Positions 25,949-33,339 of a stretch of DNA of 64,000 nt are shown here, piece after piece (within the stretch, counting starts at the first letter, position 1; the number at the start of each line of letters is the position of its first letter). This DNA is from JACRCT01 sp036504155. Its GTDB lineage: Bacteria > Myxococcota > Myxococcia > Myxococcales > UBA5297. Position numbers and translations under genes: made by a program. A model generated the notes under the pieces. That model searched no databases. It was not told where the DNA came from and saw only the letters and a list, made by a program, of their open reading frames with translations. The stretch covers positions 1 through 64,000 of the forward strand of contig DASXVQ010000212.1 in NCBI GenBank assembly GCA_036504155.1. Direction: 5' to 3'.

Positions 25949-26195
25949 GTCGAGGGGCCAGCGTTCAATCCGCGCGATCCGTGGCAGCACTCCGAGCCGG
26001 CTGCGATGATTCGGCCCGCGAACCCAGCGGAGGCCCGGCCATGGCGCGAGCGATCACGCACCTCGACTGTTGCAGGAGCCCCTCGCTCGAAGTGGTCCGC
26101 GTCGTGTCAGGCCACCCGCGCGACTCGCAGACCGTCGAGCGCTGCGTGACCTGCCAGGCGCACTGGTTCGTCCGCTCCCTCGAGCGGGTCGTCGC
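25949..26195. repeat. 247-bp direct repeat, copy 2 (partner at 24252)
   Basis: The intact counterpart of the block at 24252-24498. It contains the leader and the first half of the complete small gene at 26041-26343, so this copy is probably the original. Confidence 0.9.
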
Positions 26196-26343
26196 CGGAG
26201 AAGGCCTCGACACCACCACCTGGTGGGTGCGCCTGACGGCGGCCGAGGCCTCGGGCCGGCCGGACCTCGAGAAGCTGCGCGACCGCGCCGGGTTCATGGA
26301 GGACCTGGCCGGCCTGATCCGGATCGAATCGATGCCCTGGTGA
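26041..26343 (+). CDS. Small zinc-ribbon-like protein, 100 aa
   Basis: The N-terminal half has paired cysteines, 'HLDCCRSPS' and 'ERCVTCQAHWF', about 23 residues apart. This is compatible with a zinc ribbon whose second knuckle is CxxC. The second half is helical ('RLTAAEASGRPDLEKLRDRAGFMEDLAGLIRI'). ATG 26041 lies in a leader that is duplicated upstream. Function unknown. It could be a small DNA- or RNA-binding protein, but nothing beyond the cysteines supports that. Confidence 0.65.
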   Translation: MARAITHLDCCRSPSLEVVRVVSGHPRDSQTVERCVTCQAHWFVRSLERVVAGEGLDTTTWWVRLTAAEASGRPDLEKLRDRAGFMEDLAGLIRIESMPW

Positions 26344-26355
26344 GTCGTCCCCCGG

Positions 26356-27342
26356 CTACCGAGTGGTGACCGGCTGCGGACCGGGCCCCAGCTCCAGCGC
26401 CCAGCCCGGCTCGGGGATGACCCACCACACCGGGCAGCCCGGCGGCGGCGGAAGATGGTTCAGCTCTGCGAAGCGGCAGCGCTGCTCCTGGGTCGGCTCG
26501 ACGGTCCGCGCCAAGCCGCCCGCCGCGAAGGAGAACGAGACGCCCGGCCGCCACATCGCCTCCAGCAGCCGCGCTCCGACCTCGGGGTGCACCGTGCCGT
26601 CCGGGGCGACCTCGGAGCGGATGCCGTCGACGTCGACCGACATGCCTTCCGGGCAGGCGGCGACCGATTCCATCGGCCCCGGCCCATCGCTCTCCTCGAC
26701 CCAGTTCTGCTTCGGGTGCGCGAGCAGCGCCCAGGTGCCCAGGGCGTCGAGGCCCAGGACGATCCCGGTGACGAGCGCCGCCGCATCCACCTTGCCGCCC
26801 TCGAGCTTGGCGGTGCCGAGCATGGCCGCGGCGAGCGCGGTCTCCGAGAGGCCGAAGAAGCCGATGAGGACCTTGTGGCTGGGCTCGTAGAGCCAGCGCT
26901 CGGTCCGGTAGTGGGCCTGCGAGTAGCGCGAGTCCTGGCGGCAGATGAGGCGCGCGGTGGCAGGCGCGGTAGGAACGGCGATGGCGATCGGCGGTGGCCC
27001 GGGAGGCGGGGGTGGAGGAGGAAGGCGCAGGCGCGGCGGGCCGGGCGGGGGAACGAGGATGGGGCCGGGCCAGGGAGGCGCGGGCACCAGGACCACCACC
27101 CGCGGCGGAGGCGGTGGCGCGGGCGGCGGTTCGGGAGGAGCGGGAGGCGGTGGAGGAGGGACGTAGGCCAGATCGACGTGGAGCGTCGTCTGTCGCGAGC
27201 CGGTCGGCTGCCAGGTGGTGAGCGAGCTGGAGGAGCACTCCTTCTCGAAGCCCGTCGCCTTGGCGAGGAGCGTCGCGGTCGCGCAGCCCTGGGCGAAGGC
27301 CAGCGTCGAGAGGGCGAGAAGAATCCTCAGAGGTGTCCGCAT
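26356..27342 (-). CDS. Proline-rich lipoprotein, 328 aa
   Basis: From ATG 27342 the signal 'LLALSTLAFAQGC' is a lipobox-type sequence with the cysteine near residue 20. Residues about 55-125 are almost entirely proline with Ala/Val. The following domain has two hydrophobic helices ('VLIGFFGLSETALAAAMLG', 'AALVTGIVLGLDALGTWALL') and then a cysteine-containing C-terminal domain. The poly-proline segment could span the peptidoglycan layer. No family assigned. It converges with the small zinc-ribbon gene, only 12 bp apart. Confidence 0.65.
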   Translation of the reverse strand: MRTPLRILLALSTLAFAQGCATATLLAKATGFEKECSSSSLTTWQPTGSRQTTLHVDLAYVPPPPPPAPPEPPPAPPPPPRVVVLVPAPPWPGPILVPPPGPPRLRLPPPPPPPGPPPIAIAVPTAPATARLICRQDSRYSQAHYRTERWLYEPSHKVLIGFFGLSETALAAAMLGTAKLEGGKVDAAALVTGIVLGLDALGTWALLAHPKQNWVEESDGPGPMESVAACPEGMSVDVDGIRSEVAPDGTVHPEVGARLLEAMWRPGVSFSFAAGGLARTVEPTQEQRCRFAELNHLPPPPGCPVWWVIPEPGWALELGPGPQPVTTR

Positions 27343-27600
27343 GTTTCTTGCTCCGCCGGCCCCGGCTGCCGCGGCTTGGACGGCGGTGGGGCACGGGTAT
27401 TCGCTCATTCTCGGATGCTCGAACTGCGCATGCGCTGACCTCTTTCGACCGGCGCGGAAGCCTGCCGCTGCCAGCGACGAGGCCGGGGGTCCGCAGCCCG
27501 GGCTGCCTCACGCTGTCGGCGGTCGCTTCGACGCGACATGCCGACGACCGCCCGCCCTCGGCCGCCTTGCAGCGCCCCTTGCCGGCCGCTAAGGTTCGCG

Positions 27601-27622
27601 AAGTTCAAGCCGTCTTGAACTT
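27601..27622 (+). promoter_or_regulatory. Perfect palindromic operator in front of the polyprenyl synthase operon
   Basis: AAGTTCAAG and CTTGAACTT (9 bp each) flank CCGT and end 18 bases before the start codon at 27641. MarR/GbsR-family regulators bind palindromes of this size, and the second gene of the operon encodes one. The site overlaps the expected promoter or initiation region, so binding would repress. Confidence 0.7.
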
Positions 27623-27640
27623 AGGAAATCGGACACTCCC

Positions 27641-28597
27641 ATGGACCTCGCCCACCAGTTCGTCCAGACCGTCGAAGGCCGCCTGGGCGCCGCGCTCTCC
27701 GGCGACAAGGGAGGCGTCCTGGCCGAGGCCTCGCGCGCCCTGTGCCTGGAGGCCGGCGGCAAGCGCATCCGCCCGCGGCTGACCTTCCTGCTCGGCGAGG
27801 CGGCCGGGGCGCCCCGCGAGGCGCTGGAGGACGTCGCCGCCGCCGGCGAGCTGATCCACGGCGCGAGCCTGCTCCACGACGACGTGGTGGACGAGGCCTC
27901 GGTGCGCCGCCGCCGCCCGACCGCCAACGCCCGCTGGGGCAACGCGGTGGCCGTGCTCGCCGGCGACTGGCTGCTCTCCAACGCCTTCGCCCTCCTGCGG
28001 CCCCACCCGCGGCCGGTGACCACCGGCGCCATCGAGGTGGTGGGCCTGATGTCCCACGCCGCGGCGCTGGAGCTGGAGGTGCGCGGCCGCCTGGACCTGC
28101 CGCTCGGCGAGTGGCGCTCCATCGCCGAGGGCAAGACCGGGGCGCTCTTCGCCTGGTGCGGGCGCTCGGCGGGGCTGCTGGCCGGCCGCGAGGACCTCGC
28201 CCGCGCCTTCGACGACTTCGGGATGCGCCTGGGCGTCGCCTTCCAGCTCGCCGACGACCTCAAGGATCTCGCCGGCGGCGAGGGCAAGGACCGCTTCGCC
28301 GACCTGAAGAACAAGAACCCCTCGGTCCCCATCCTCTGGGCCGCCCAGCGCTCGCCCGCGCTGCGCGCCCGCCTCGAAGCGCTCTGGAGCCGGGAGCACC
28401 CCGCCGCTGCCGAGGTCGCCGCCGCGGGCGAGGCGCTCCTCGCCCAGGGCGCCGCCGAGGAGACGGCCTCGCAGCTGCTCGCCGAGGTCGACGCCGCGCT
28501 CGGCGCGCTGTCGGTCCTGGGCAACCCGCGCTGGGTGGACGAGCTGGAATCGCTGGCGCGCTCGTTCGCGCAGGGGCTGGGCAAGGAGGCGGCATGA
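27641..28597 (+). CDS. Polyprenyl (all-trans) diphosphate synthase, 318 aa
   Basis: A class I isoprenyl synthase with the first aspartate-rich motif DDVVD at residues 80-84 and the second, DDLKD, in 'AFQLADDLKDLAGG'. The K/R pair 'GGKRIRPRL' (residues 39-47) binds isopentenyl diphosphate. It would make a C35-C50 side chain for quinones. The downstream UbiA-type prenyltransferase makes menaquinone or ubiquinone side-chain supply the likely role. ATGA overlap with the next gene indicates a tight operon, probably controlled at the palindrome upstream. Confidence 0.9.
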   Translation: MDLAHQFVQTVEGRLGAALSGDKGGVLAEASRALCLEAGGKRIRPRLTFLLGEAAGAPREALEDVAAAGELIHGASLLHDDVVDEASVRRRRPTANARWGNAVAVLAGDWLLSNAFALLRPHPRPVTTGAIEVVGLMSHAAALELEVRGRLDLPLGEWRSIAEGKTGALFAWCGRSAGLLAGREDLARAFDDFGMRLGVAFQLADDLKDLAGGEGKDRFADLKNKNPSVPILWAAQRSPALRARLEALWSREHPAAAEVAAAGEALLAQGAAEETASQLLAEVDAALGALSVLGNPRWVDELESLARSFAQGLGKEAA

Positions 28598-29268
28598 AGG
28601 GGCTCGTCATCCGCAGCCGGGACAGCGCGCCGGCCGGCAAGACCGACCTCGCCGACTGGGAGGCGCTGGTCGTCGACGCGGCGGGCAACGTCATCGAGTT
28701 CTGGGGCTTCCGCGCCAACGAGGGCCGGGTCTGGGCTCTGCTCTACGTGCGCGACCGGCCCTACACCGCCGCGGAGATCGGCGCTTCGCTCGGCCTGTCC
28801 AAGGGCGCGGTCTCGATGATCACCCGGGAGATGGAGCAGTGGGGCGTGCTGCACCGGGTGCGCATGGGCGCCGACGCCTGGCGCTTCGAGGCGGAGACCG
28901 ACTTCCTCAAGATGATCGGCAAGGTGATCGAGTCCCGCGAGGGCCGCTTCATCGCCCGCGTCCGCAGCGACCTGCTCCGCGCCGAGGAGGCCGCCCTGGG
29001 GCGGGCCACCCGCGAGCAGCTGGACCGCATCGTCCGCATGCGCCGGTTGGCCGACCTGGTGGACCGGGCGCTGGGCGTCTTCCTCAAAACCGCGCGCTTC
29101 GACGTGGCGGGTGCCCTGGGCATCCTCACCGGCAGCCGCGCTTCGACATCGAGCACGGGAGGTATGTCTTGGAACAGCCGGGAACCGTCACCTGCGACCT
29201 CGAGGGCCGCGTCCGCGCCTTCGACCAGGAAGCCACGAAGGTCTTCGGCTACCGGCCGGAGGAAGTAG
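28594..29268 (+). CDS. GbsR/MarR-family transcriptional regulator, 224 aa
   Basis: Residues about 20-100 form a winged helix: 'VIEFWGFRANEGRVWALLYV', then the recognition region 'YTAAEIGASLGLSKGAVSMITREMEQWGVLHRV', matching GbsR-like MarR proteins. A helical segment follows and would dimerise. The last 45 residues are Ser/Arg-rich, low in structure, and overlap the next gene by 100 bp, so the folded protein probably ends near residue 180. ATG overlaps the synthase stop (ATGA). It probably autoregulates the operon through the palindrome at 27601. Confidence 0.85.
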   Translation: MKGLVIRSRDSAPAGKTDLADWEALVVDAAGNVIEFWGFRANEGRVWALLYVRDRPYTAAEIGASLGLSKGAVSMITREMEQWGVLHRVRMGADAWRFEAETDFLKMIGKVIESREGRFIARVRSDLLRAEEAALGRATREQLDRIVRMRRLADLVDRALGVFLKTARFDVAGALGILTGSRASTSSTGGMSWNSREPSPATSRAASAPSTRKPRRSSATGRRK

Positions 29269-30428
29269 TCGGCAAGCGCCGGCTGCAGGCGCTCACCGCG
29301 GGGCTGGTCGCCGTCGCGGAGCTGCCGGGCTGGCTGGCCGCGGCGCGCCGCGACGGCTCGTTCCAGACCGTGACCGCGCTGCGCCGCGCCGACGGCCGCT
29401 CGTTCGCCGCGGCGGTGACGCTGACCTCGCTCGCCGACGGCTACACCGCCACCGCCCAGCCGCTGCCGGAGATGGCGGCCGAGAAGGCGCTGCCGCGGGG
29501 TCTCGCGCCGAGGCTGAAGGCGGTGTTCACCGTGGCCCGCGTCCCGTTCCTGACGGCCACGGTGGCTCCGGTGGCCTTCGCCGGCGCCTGGGCGTGGGCG
29601 ACGGGGATCGCCCGGCCGTTCCCCTGGCTGGTGTTCGTGGTCGCGACGGTCGCCGCGGCGCTGCTGCACACCGCGGCGAACCTGCTCAACGACTACTTCG
29701 ACTGGAAGAGCGGCGCCGACCCCGGCAACAACGACCACTTCGCGCCGTTCTCGGGCGGCAGCCGGTCGATCGAGCTCGGGCTGCTCACGCCGAAGGGCTC
29801 GATGCTGGCCGGATTCGGGGCGATGGCTGCGGCGACGCTGCTCGGCCTGGGCCTGGCGCTCCTGCGCGGCTGGGGCCTGCTGGCGTTCGGGGCGGTCGGC
29901 GCGTTCGTCGCCTGGAGCTACACCGCGCCGCCGCTGAGGCTCGCCGCGCGCCGCGGCCTGGGCGAGCTGGCGGTCGGGCTGTGCTTCGGCCCGCTGATGG
30001 TCGCCGGCGCCGTCTTCGCGATGACCGGGCAGCACCTCTGGCAGGCCTACCTCGCCGGCGCGCCGCTGGGCGCGCTCACCGCGGCCATCCTCTGGATCAA
30101 CGAGATCCCCGACCTCAACGCCGACCGCGCGGCGGGCAAGACCAACCTGGTCGTCACACTGGGCGCCGCGGGCGCGGCCAAAGGCTACGTCGTCCTGCTC
30201 GCGCTGGCGTTCGTCAGCGTGGTCGCCGGGGTCGCGACGCGCGCCATGCCGCTCTGGACGCTGCTGGCGCTGCTCTCGCTGCCGCTGGCCGTGCGCAACT
30301 CGAGGATCGCCTTGGCGCACTACGGCGACCGCCAGCTGGTGCAGGCCAATGCCGGCACCATCCAGCTGCAGTTGGTGGTGGGGATGCTGCTGACCGTGGG
30401 GGCCGTCGTGGCCGGGGTCTGGGGATAG
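29169..30428 (+). CDS. PAS-domain fused to UbiA-family prenyltransferase, 419 aa
   Basis: Residues 5-95 are a PAS domain ('CDLEGRVRAFDQEATKVFGYRPEEVVGK', 'DGSFQTVTALRRADGRSFAAAVTLTSL'). Residues about 115-419 are a UbiA-type enzyme with eight to nine transmembrane helices. Its two metal-binding motifs are NDYFD at 174-178 and the second motif starting at N311 ('NEIPDLNADRAAGK'). The pattern is closest to MenA (1,4-dihydroxy-2-naphthoate prenyltransferase). The start is TTG 29169 with GGGAGG six bases upstream; no ATG or GTG is available that keeps the PAS domain. A PAS sensor on a quinone-forming enzyme is unusual and may couple synthesis to redox or ligand state. Confidence 0.85.
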   Translation: MEQPGTVTCDLEGRVRAFDQEATKVFGYRPEEVVGKRRLQALTAGLVAVAELPGWLAAARRDGSFQTVTALRRADGRSFAAAVTLTSLADGYTATAQPLPEMAAEKALPRGLAPRLKAVFTVARVPFLTATVAPVAFAGAWAWATGIARPFPWLVFVVATVAAALLHTAANLLNDYFDWKSGADPGNNDHFAPFSGGSRSIELGLLTPKGSMLAGFGAMAAATLLGLGLALLRGWGLLAFGAVGAFVAWSYTAPPLRLAARRGLGELAVGLCFGPLMVAGAVFAMTGQHLWQAYLAGAPLGALTAAILWINEIPDLNADRAAGKTNLVVTLGAAGAAKGYVVLLALAFVSVVAGVATRAMPLWTLLALLSLPLAVRNSRIALAHYGDRQLVQANAGTIQLQLVVGMLLTVGAVVAGVWG

Positions 30429-30519
30429 GCGCCGTTCGGATGGCCCGCGGCGCAGTCCCGACGCACCTCCCAGACGACGACCGGCCATCCCCCGGCGGCG
30501 ACGCAGGCCCGACGTCGAA

Positions 30520-30540
30520 AGCCCGCCTTCTACGCGGGCT
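30520..30540 (-). terminator. Stem-loop terminator after the CBS gene
   Basis: AGCCCGC / GCGGGCT (7 bp, loop of seven) followed on the minus strand by TTCGACG, about 48 bases past the CBS stop codon. It lies between the convergent UbiA-fusion and CBS genes and may serve both. Confidence 0.5.
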
Positions 30541-30588
30541 CGGCGGTGACGGATCGTTGGGACGGGAACCGGGTTGCCCGGTCCAGAG

Positions 30589-31038
30589 TCAGCCTGGGTA
30601 CTGGCCGGCGATGTACTCGTGCAGGTGCTCGATGGTCTCGGTCTGGGCGGAGATGACCCAGTTCACGAGGTCGCCGATCGAGACCATCCCGAGCACGCTG
30701 CCGCTCTCGACGACGGGCAGGTGGCGCACGTGCTTCTCGCTCATGTACGCCAGCGCGAGGTCGACGGTGAATTCTGGGGGGACGGTCACCAGCGGCCGGC
30801 CCATCACCTCGCGCACCGAGGTCTCCTTGGACACCCTGCCGAGCAGCACCACCTTCCGGGCGTAGTCGCGCTCGGAGAACATCCCCACGGGCTGGCTGCC
30901 GTCCACCACCAGGACGGCCCCGATGTTGTTGTCCGCGAGGACCTTGAGGGCTTGGTACACCGTGTCGCCCGGGGCCACGGACAGCACGCGGCTTCCCTTC
31001 TTCGCCAGCACCCGACGCAGCGTGTCGTTCATTTGCAT
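30589..31038 (-). CDS. CBS-domain pair protein, 149 aa
   Basis: Two CBS domains: one spanning about residues 12-70 ('VAPGDTVYQALKVLADNNIGAVLVVDGSQPVGMFSERDY') and the second about 78-135 ('VPPEFTVDLALAYMSEKHVRHLPVVESGSVLGMVSIGDLV'). Such stand-alone pairs bind adenine nucleotides and modulate partners. ATG 31038 is preceded by GGGAGG at six bases; a second ATG lies two codons in. It is transcribed divergently from the methyltransferase at 31144. The target protein is unknown. Confidence 0.9.
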   Translation of the reverse strand: MQMNDTLRRVLAKKGSRVLSVAPGDTVYQALKVLADNNIGAVLVVDGSQPVGMFSERDYARKVVLLGRVSKETSVREVMGRPLVTVPPEFTVDLALAYMSEKHVRHLPVVESGSVLGMVSIGDLVNWVISAQTETIEHLHEYIAGQYPG

Positions 31039-31143
31039 GGCAGCCTCCCCTGACCATGCATATCCACGGCAGGCAGGAGCCGCTCCCCGTTCCGCCGCGG
31101 GGCTGGCGCTCGCCCCCCAAGTGCAGCAGATTCGTGCCCGCTC

Positions 31144-31974
31144 ATGCCCAAGCCCAAGCCTCAGACGTTCATTGCCGACCGCTTCGCCCTCTATGAGGAG
31201 GCCGTGCAGGAGCCCGAGGACGAGCTCGCGTTGCTGGAGGGCGCCTTGAGACGAGCGGGGCGCCCGGCCGTGCGGCTGCGCGAGGACTTCAGCGGCACCG
31301 CGCTCCTGTCCGCCACCTGGGTCGGCGCCGATCCCCGACGCGTCGCCGTGGCCGTCGACAACGACCCCGCCGTGCACGACTGGGCGCGTCTGCGTCGCCT
31401 GCCGCGCCTGGGACAAGCGGCGAAGCGGCTGCGGCTGGTCCAGGCCGACGTCCGCCGGGGCCCGCGCGGCCCCTTCGACGCCATCGTCGCCCTCAACTTC
31501 AGCTACCGCGCCCTCCACGCGCGCAAGGAGCTGAAGGACTACCTGCGCGGCGCCCTGCGCGCCCTGGCGCCGGGCGGCGTGCTGATGCTCGACGCCTACG
31601 GCGGCTGGCTCACCCAGCAGGGCCTGACCGAGCGGCGCAAGCTCGGCGGCGGGCTGACCTACGTCTGGGAGCACGACGACTTCGACCCGATCACCTGCCG
31701 CGCCCGGGCCTCGATCCACTTCGAGCGCAGCGGCGGCCGGCGCCTGCCCGGCGCCTTCCACTACGACTGGCGGCTGTGGAGCCTGCCCGAGCTGACCGAC
31801 CTGCTCGAGGAGGTGGGCTTCACCGGGCTCGAGGTGTTGTGGGACGTGGAGCCCGAAGGCGTTCCGCCCCGCTACCTGCCGCGCCGCAGCGCCGAGAACC
31901 AGCCCGCCTGGCTGGCCTACCTCTTCGCCCGGCGCCCCCGGCGGCGAGCGGGCCGCAAGGGCGGCCAGGGCTAG
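31144..31974 (+). CDS. SAM-dependent methyltransferase, 276 aa
   Basis: A Rossmann-type methyltransferase with a modified motif I, 'REDFSGTALLSATWV' (about 47-61). The acid residue of motif II is in 'VAVAVDNDP', then 'LVQADVRRG' and 'ALAPGGVLMLDAYGG'. The FSGT-type motif I is typical of a distinct class I clade of unknown substrate. The C-terminus is basic. The start ATG 31144 opens a short operon with the YkgJ-like gene, 19 bp downstream. Confidence 0.82.
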   Translation: MPKPKPQTFIADRFALYEEAVQEPEDELALLEGALRRAGRPAVRLREDFSGTALLSATWVGADPRRVAVAVDNDPAVHDWARLRRLPRLGQAAKRLRLVQADVRRGPRGPFDAIVALNFSYRALHARKELKDYLRGALRALAPGGVLMLDAYGGWLTQQGLTERRKLGGGLTYVWEHDDFDPITCRARASIHFERSGGRRLPGAFHYDWRLWSLPELTDLLEEVGFTGLEVLWDVEPEGVPPRYLPRRSAENQPAWLAYLFARRPRRRAGRKGGQG

Positions 31975-31993
31975 AACCCGCTGCGAGGCCCCA

Positions 31994-32839
31994 CTGGACA
32001 CGCTCCTCAAACCCGGCGACCGCCTGCCCCTGACCTGCTCGCGCGCGGGCACGTGCTGCCACAACAAGGCGATCTTCCTGAACCCCTGGGAGCTGGCCTG
32101 CCTGGCGCGCGAGAAGGGCTGCGGCGCGAGGGAGTTCCGCGACCGCCACACGGTGGCGGGCGGCATCCGGCTGCGCATGGACGAGAGCACGCCCAAGGCG
32201 ACCTGCAGCCAGTACGACCCGTCGAGCGGCTGCCGCGTCTACGTGGGCCGGCCGCTCGCCTGCCGGCTCTTCCCCCTGGGCCGGCAGCGGCAGGGCGAGC
32301 AGGCGGTCTACCTGCACCGCGGATCCGAGTTCCCCTGCTTGAAGGAGTGCCCGGAGGTCGTCGGCCTCCCATCCCTGACGGTGGAGGAGTTCCTGCGCGG
32401 GCAGCAGGTGGCCGCGGGCGAGACGGCTCAGGACGCCTACCTCGAGGTCTCGCTCGAGCTGGCCGAGGGCGCGCTGGTGCTGCTGCTCGAGGGCGGGCTC
32501 GCGGAGCGCGGCGACCGCGAGGCGCTGGAGCGCTGGCACGCGCTCGGCGAGATGTCGGACGTGGAGCGCGCCGCGGCCCTGCCTGGAGGCTGGCTCGACG
32601 CGCTGATCGTGCCGGAGCTGCCGGCGAAGCAGGACCAACCCGCGGAGTTCGCCTCGCGGCACTTCGAGCTGCTGCAGGCTTTCGAGGCGTCGCTGCCGGA
32701 ACCCGCTGACGTCGACGCCCTGCGCGAGCGCTGCTGCGTGCGGATGGCGGCCTCGCTGCACCTGGGGCGCAGCGTCGGGACGGATGCGAAGGCGTTGGCG
32801 GCGCGGTGGATCGACGTCGCTCGGAAAAACGGAGCGTAG
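31994..32839 (+). CDS. YkgJ/UPF0153-family CxxxCxxCC metal-cluster protein, 281 aa, CTG start
   Basis: The family hallmark, C15-x5-C21-C22 in 'TCSRAGTCCHN', is followed by 'TCSQYDPSSGCRVYVGRPLACRLFPLG' and 'EFPCLKECPEV'. These are the cysteine sets thought to bind zinc or an Fe-S cluster. The first ATG/GTG/TTG codon in the frame is GTG 32153, which would delete the first cysteine set. Upstream of the cysteines the only usable initiator is CTG 31994, with GCGAGG five bases before it. I therefore propose CTG initiation. The C-terminal half is helical and unassigned. It forms a pair with the methyltransferase upstream. Confidence 0.7.
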   Translation: MDTLLKPGDRLPLTCSRAGTCCHNKAIFLNPWELACLAREKGCGAREFRDRHTVAGGIRLRMDESTPKATCSQYDPSSGCRVYVGRPLACRLFPLGRQRQGEQAVYLHRGSEFPCLKECPEVVGLPSLTVEEFLRGQQVAAGETAQDAYLEVSLELAEGALVLLLEGGLAERGDREALERWHALGEMSDVERAAALPGGWLDALIVPELPAKQDQPAEFASRHFELLQAFEASLPEPADVDALRERCCVRMAASLHLGRSVGTDAKALAARWIDVARKNGA

Positions 32840-32850
32840 CGATCCCCCTG

Positions 32851-33226
32851 CCCCACCCGTCCTCCCCGTCGCACAGGGATCAACGGATTGAGCTCGAGTG
32901 CTCTCGCTGCTCCGGGGAGGCGATCGCGTCTGCTCGACGCGGTCCTCGGCGCGACACGGGAATCCGCGCGGGCCTCTCTTCCAACCGTGTCATCACGCAA
33001 GCGTCGCCGAAGGCAACCAGCGATCGCCTCCCCGGAGCAGTGAGTGCACCTGATTCCATCCCTGCGTCCATGCGCGACGGGGAGGACGGGTGGGGCGAGG
33101 TCCATAGCCTCTCTTCCGTGTCACGCAAGACGTCGCCGCAGGCAACCAACGATCGCCTCCCCGGAGCATTGAGTGCACCTGATTCCATCCCTGCGTCCGT
33201 GCGCGACGGGGAGGACGGGTGGGGCG
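32851..33226. repeat. Repeat island: three copies of a ~77-bp element, one inverted
   Basis: 32851-32927 is the reverse complement (imperfect) of 33020-33095, and 33150-33226 is a direct copy of the latter at a 129-bp offset. Each contains CGATCGCCTCCCCGGAGCA, TGAGTGCACCTGATTCC-like and GACGGGGAGGACGGGTGGGG blocks. The spacer holds TCACGCAAGxCGTCGCCG and GGCAACCA repeated with the arm. A related copy lies at 1033-1173. The long inverted pair could fold into a cruciform or strong RNA hairpin after the YkgJ-like gene. No ORF inside is convincing. Confidence 0.85.
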
Positions 33227-33339
33227 GCGTTTGCGGCGATCCTGCCCGCCGGCCCACCAATCCTCACCAGCCCCAGCCGCGAGAACCTCCGAAGCCCCGG
33301 CAGCCTTCGCGGCCGCCGGGGCCTCCTCCCATTTCCCGC

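Noticed and set aside
29100..29270. Frameshift joining the GbsR/MarR protein to PAS-UbiA in one polypeptide
   Set aside because: A proper GGGAGG plus TTG start exists for PAS-UbiA, and the regulator already ends its fold before the overlap. I cannot fully exclude it without homologues.
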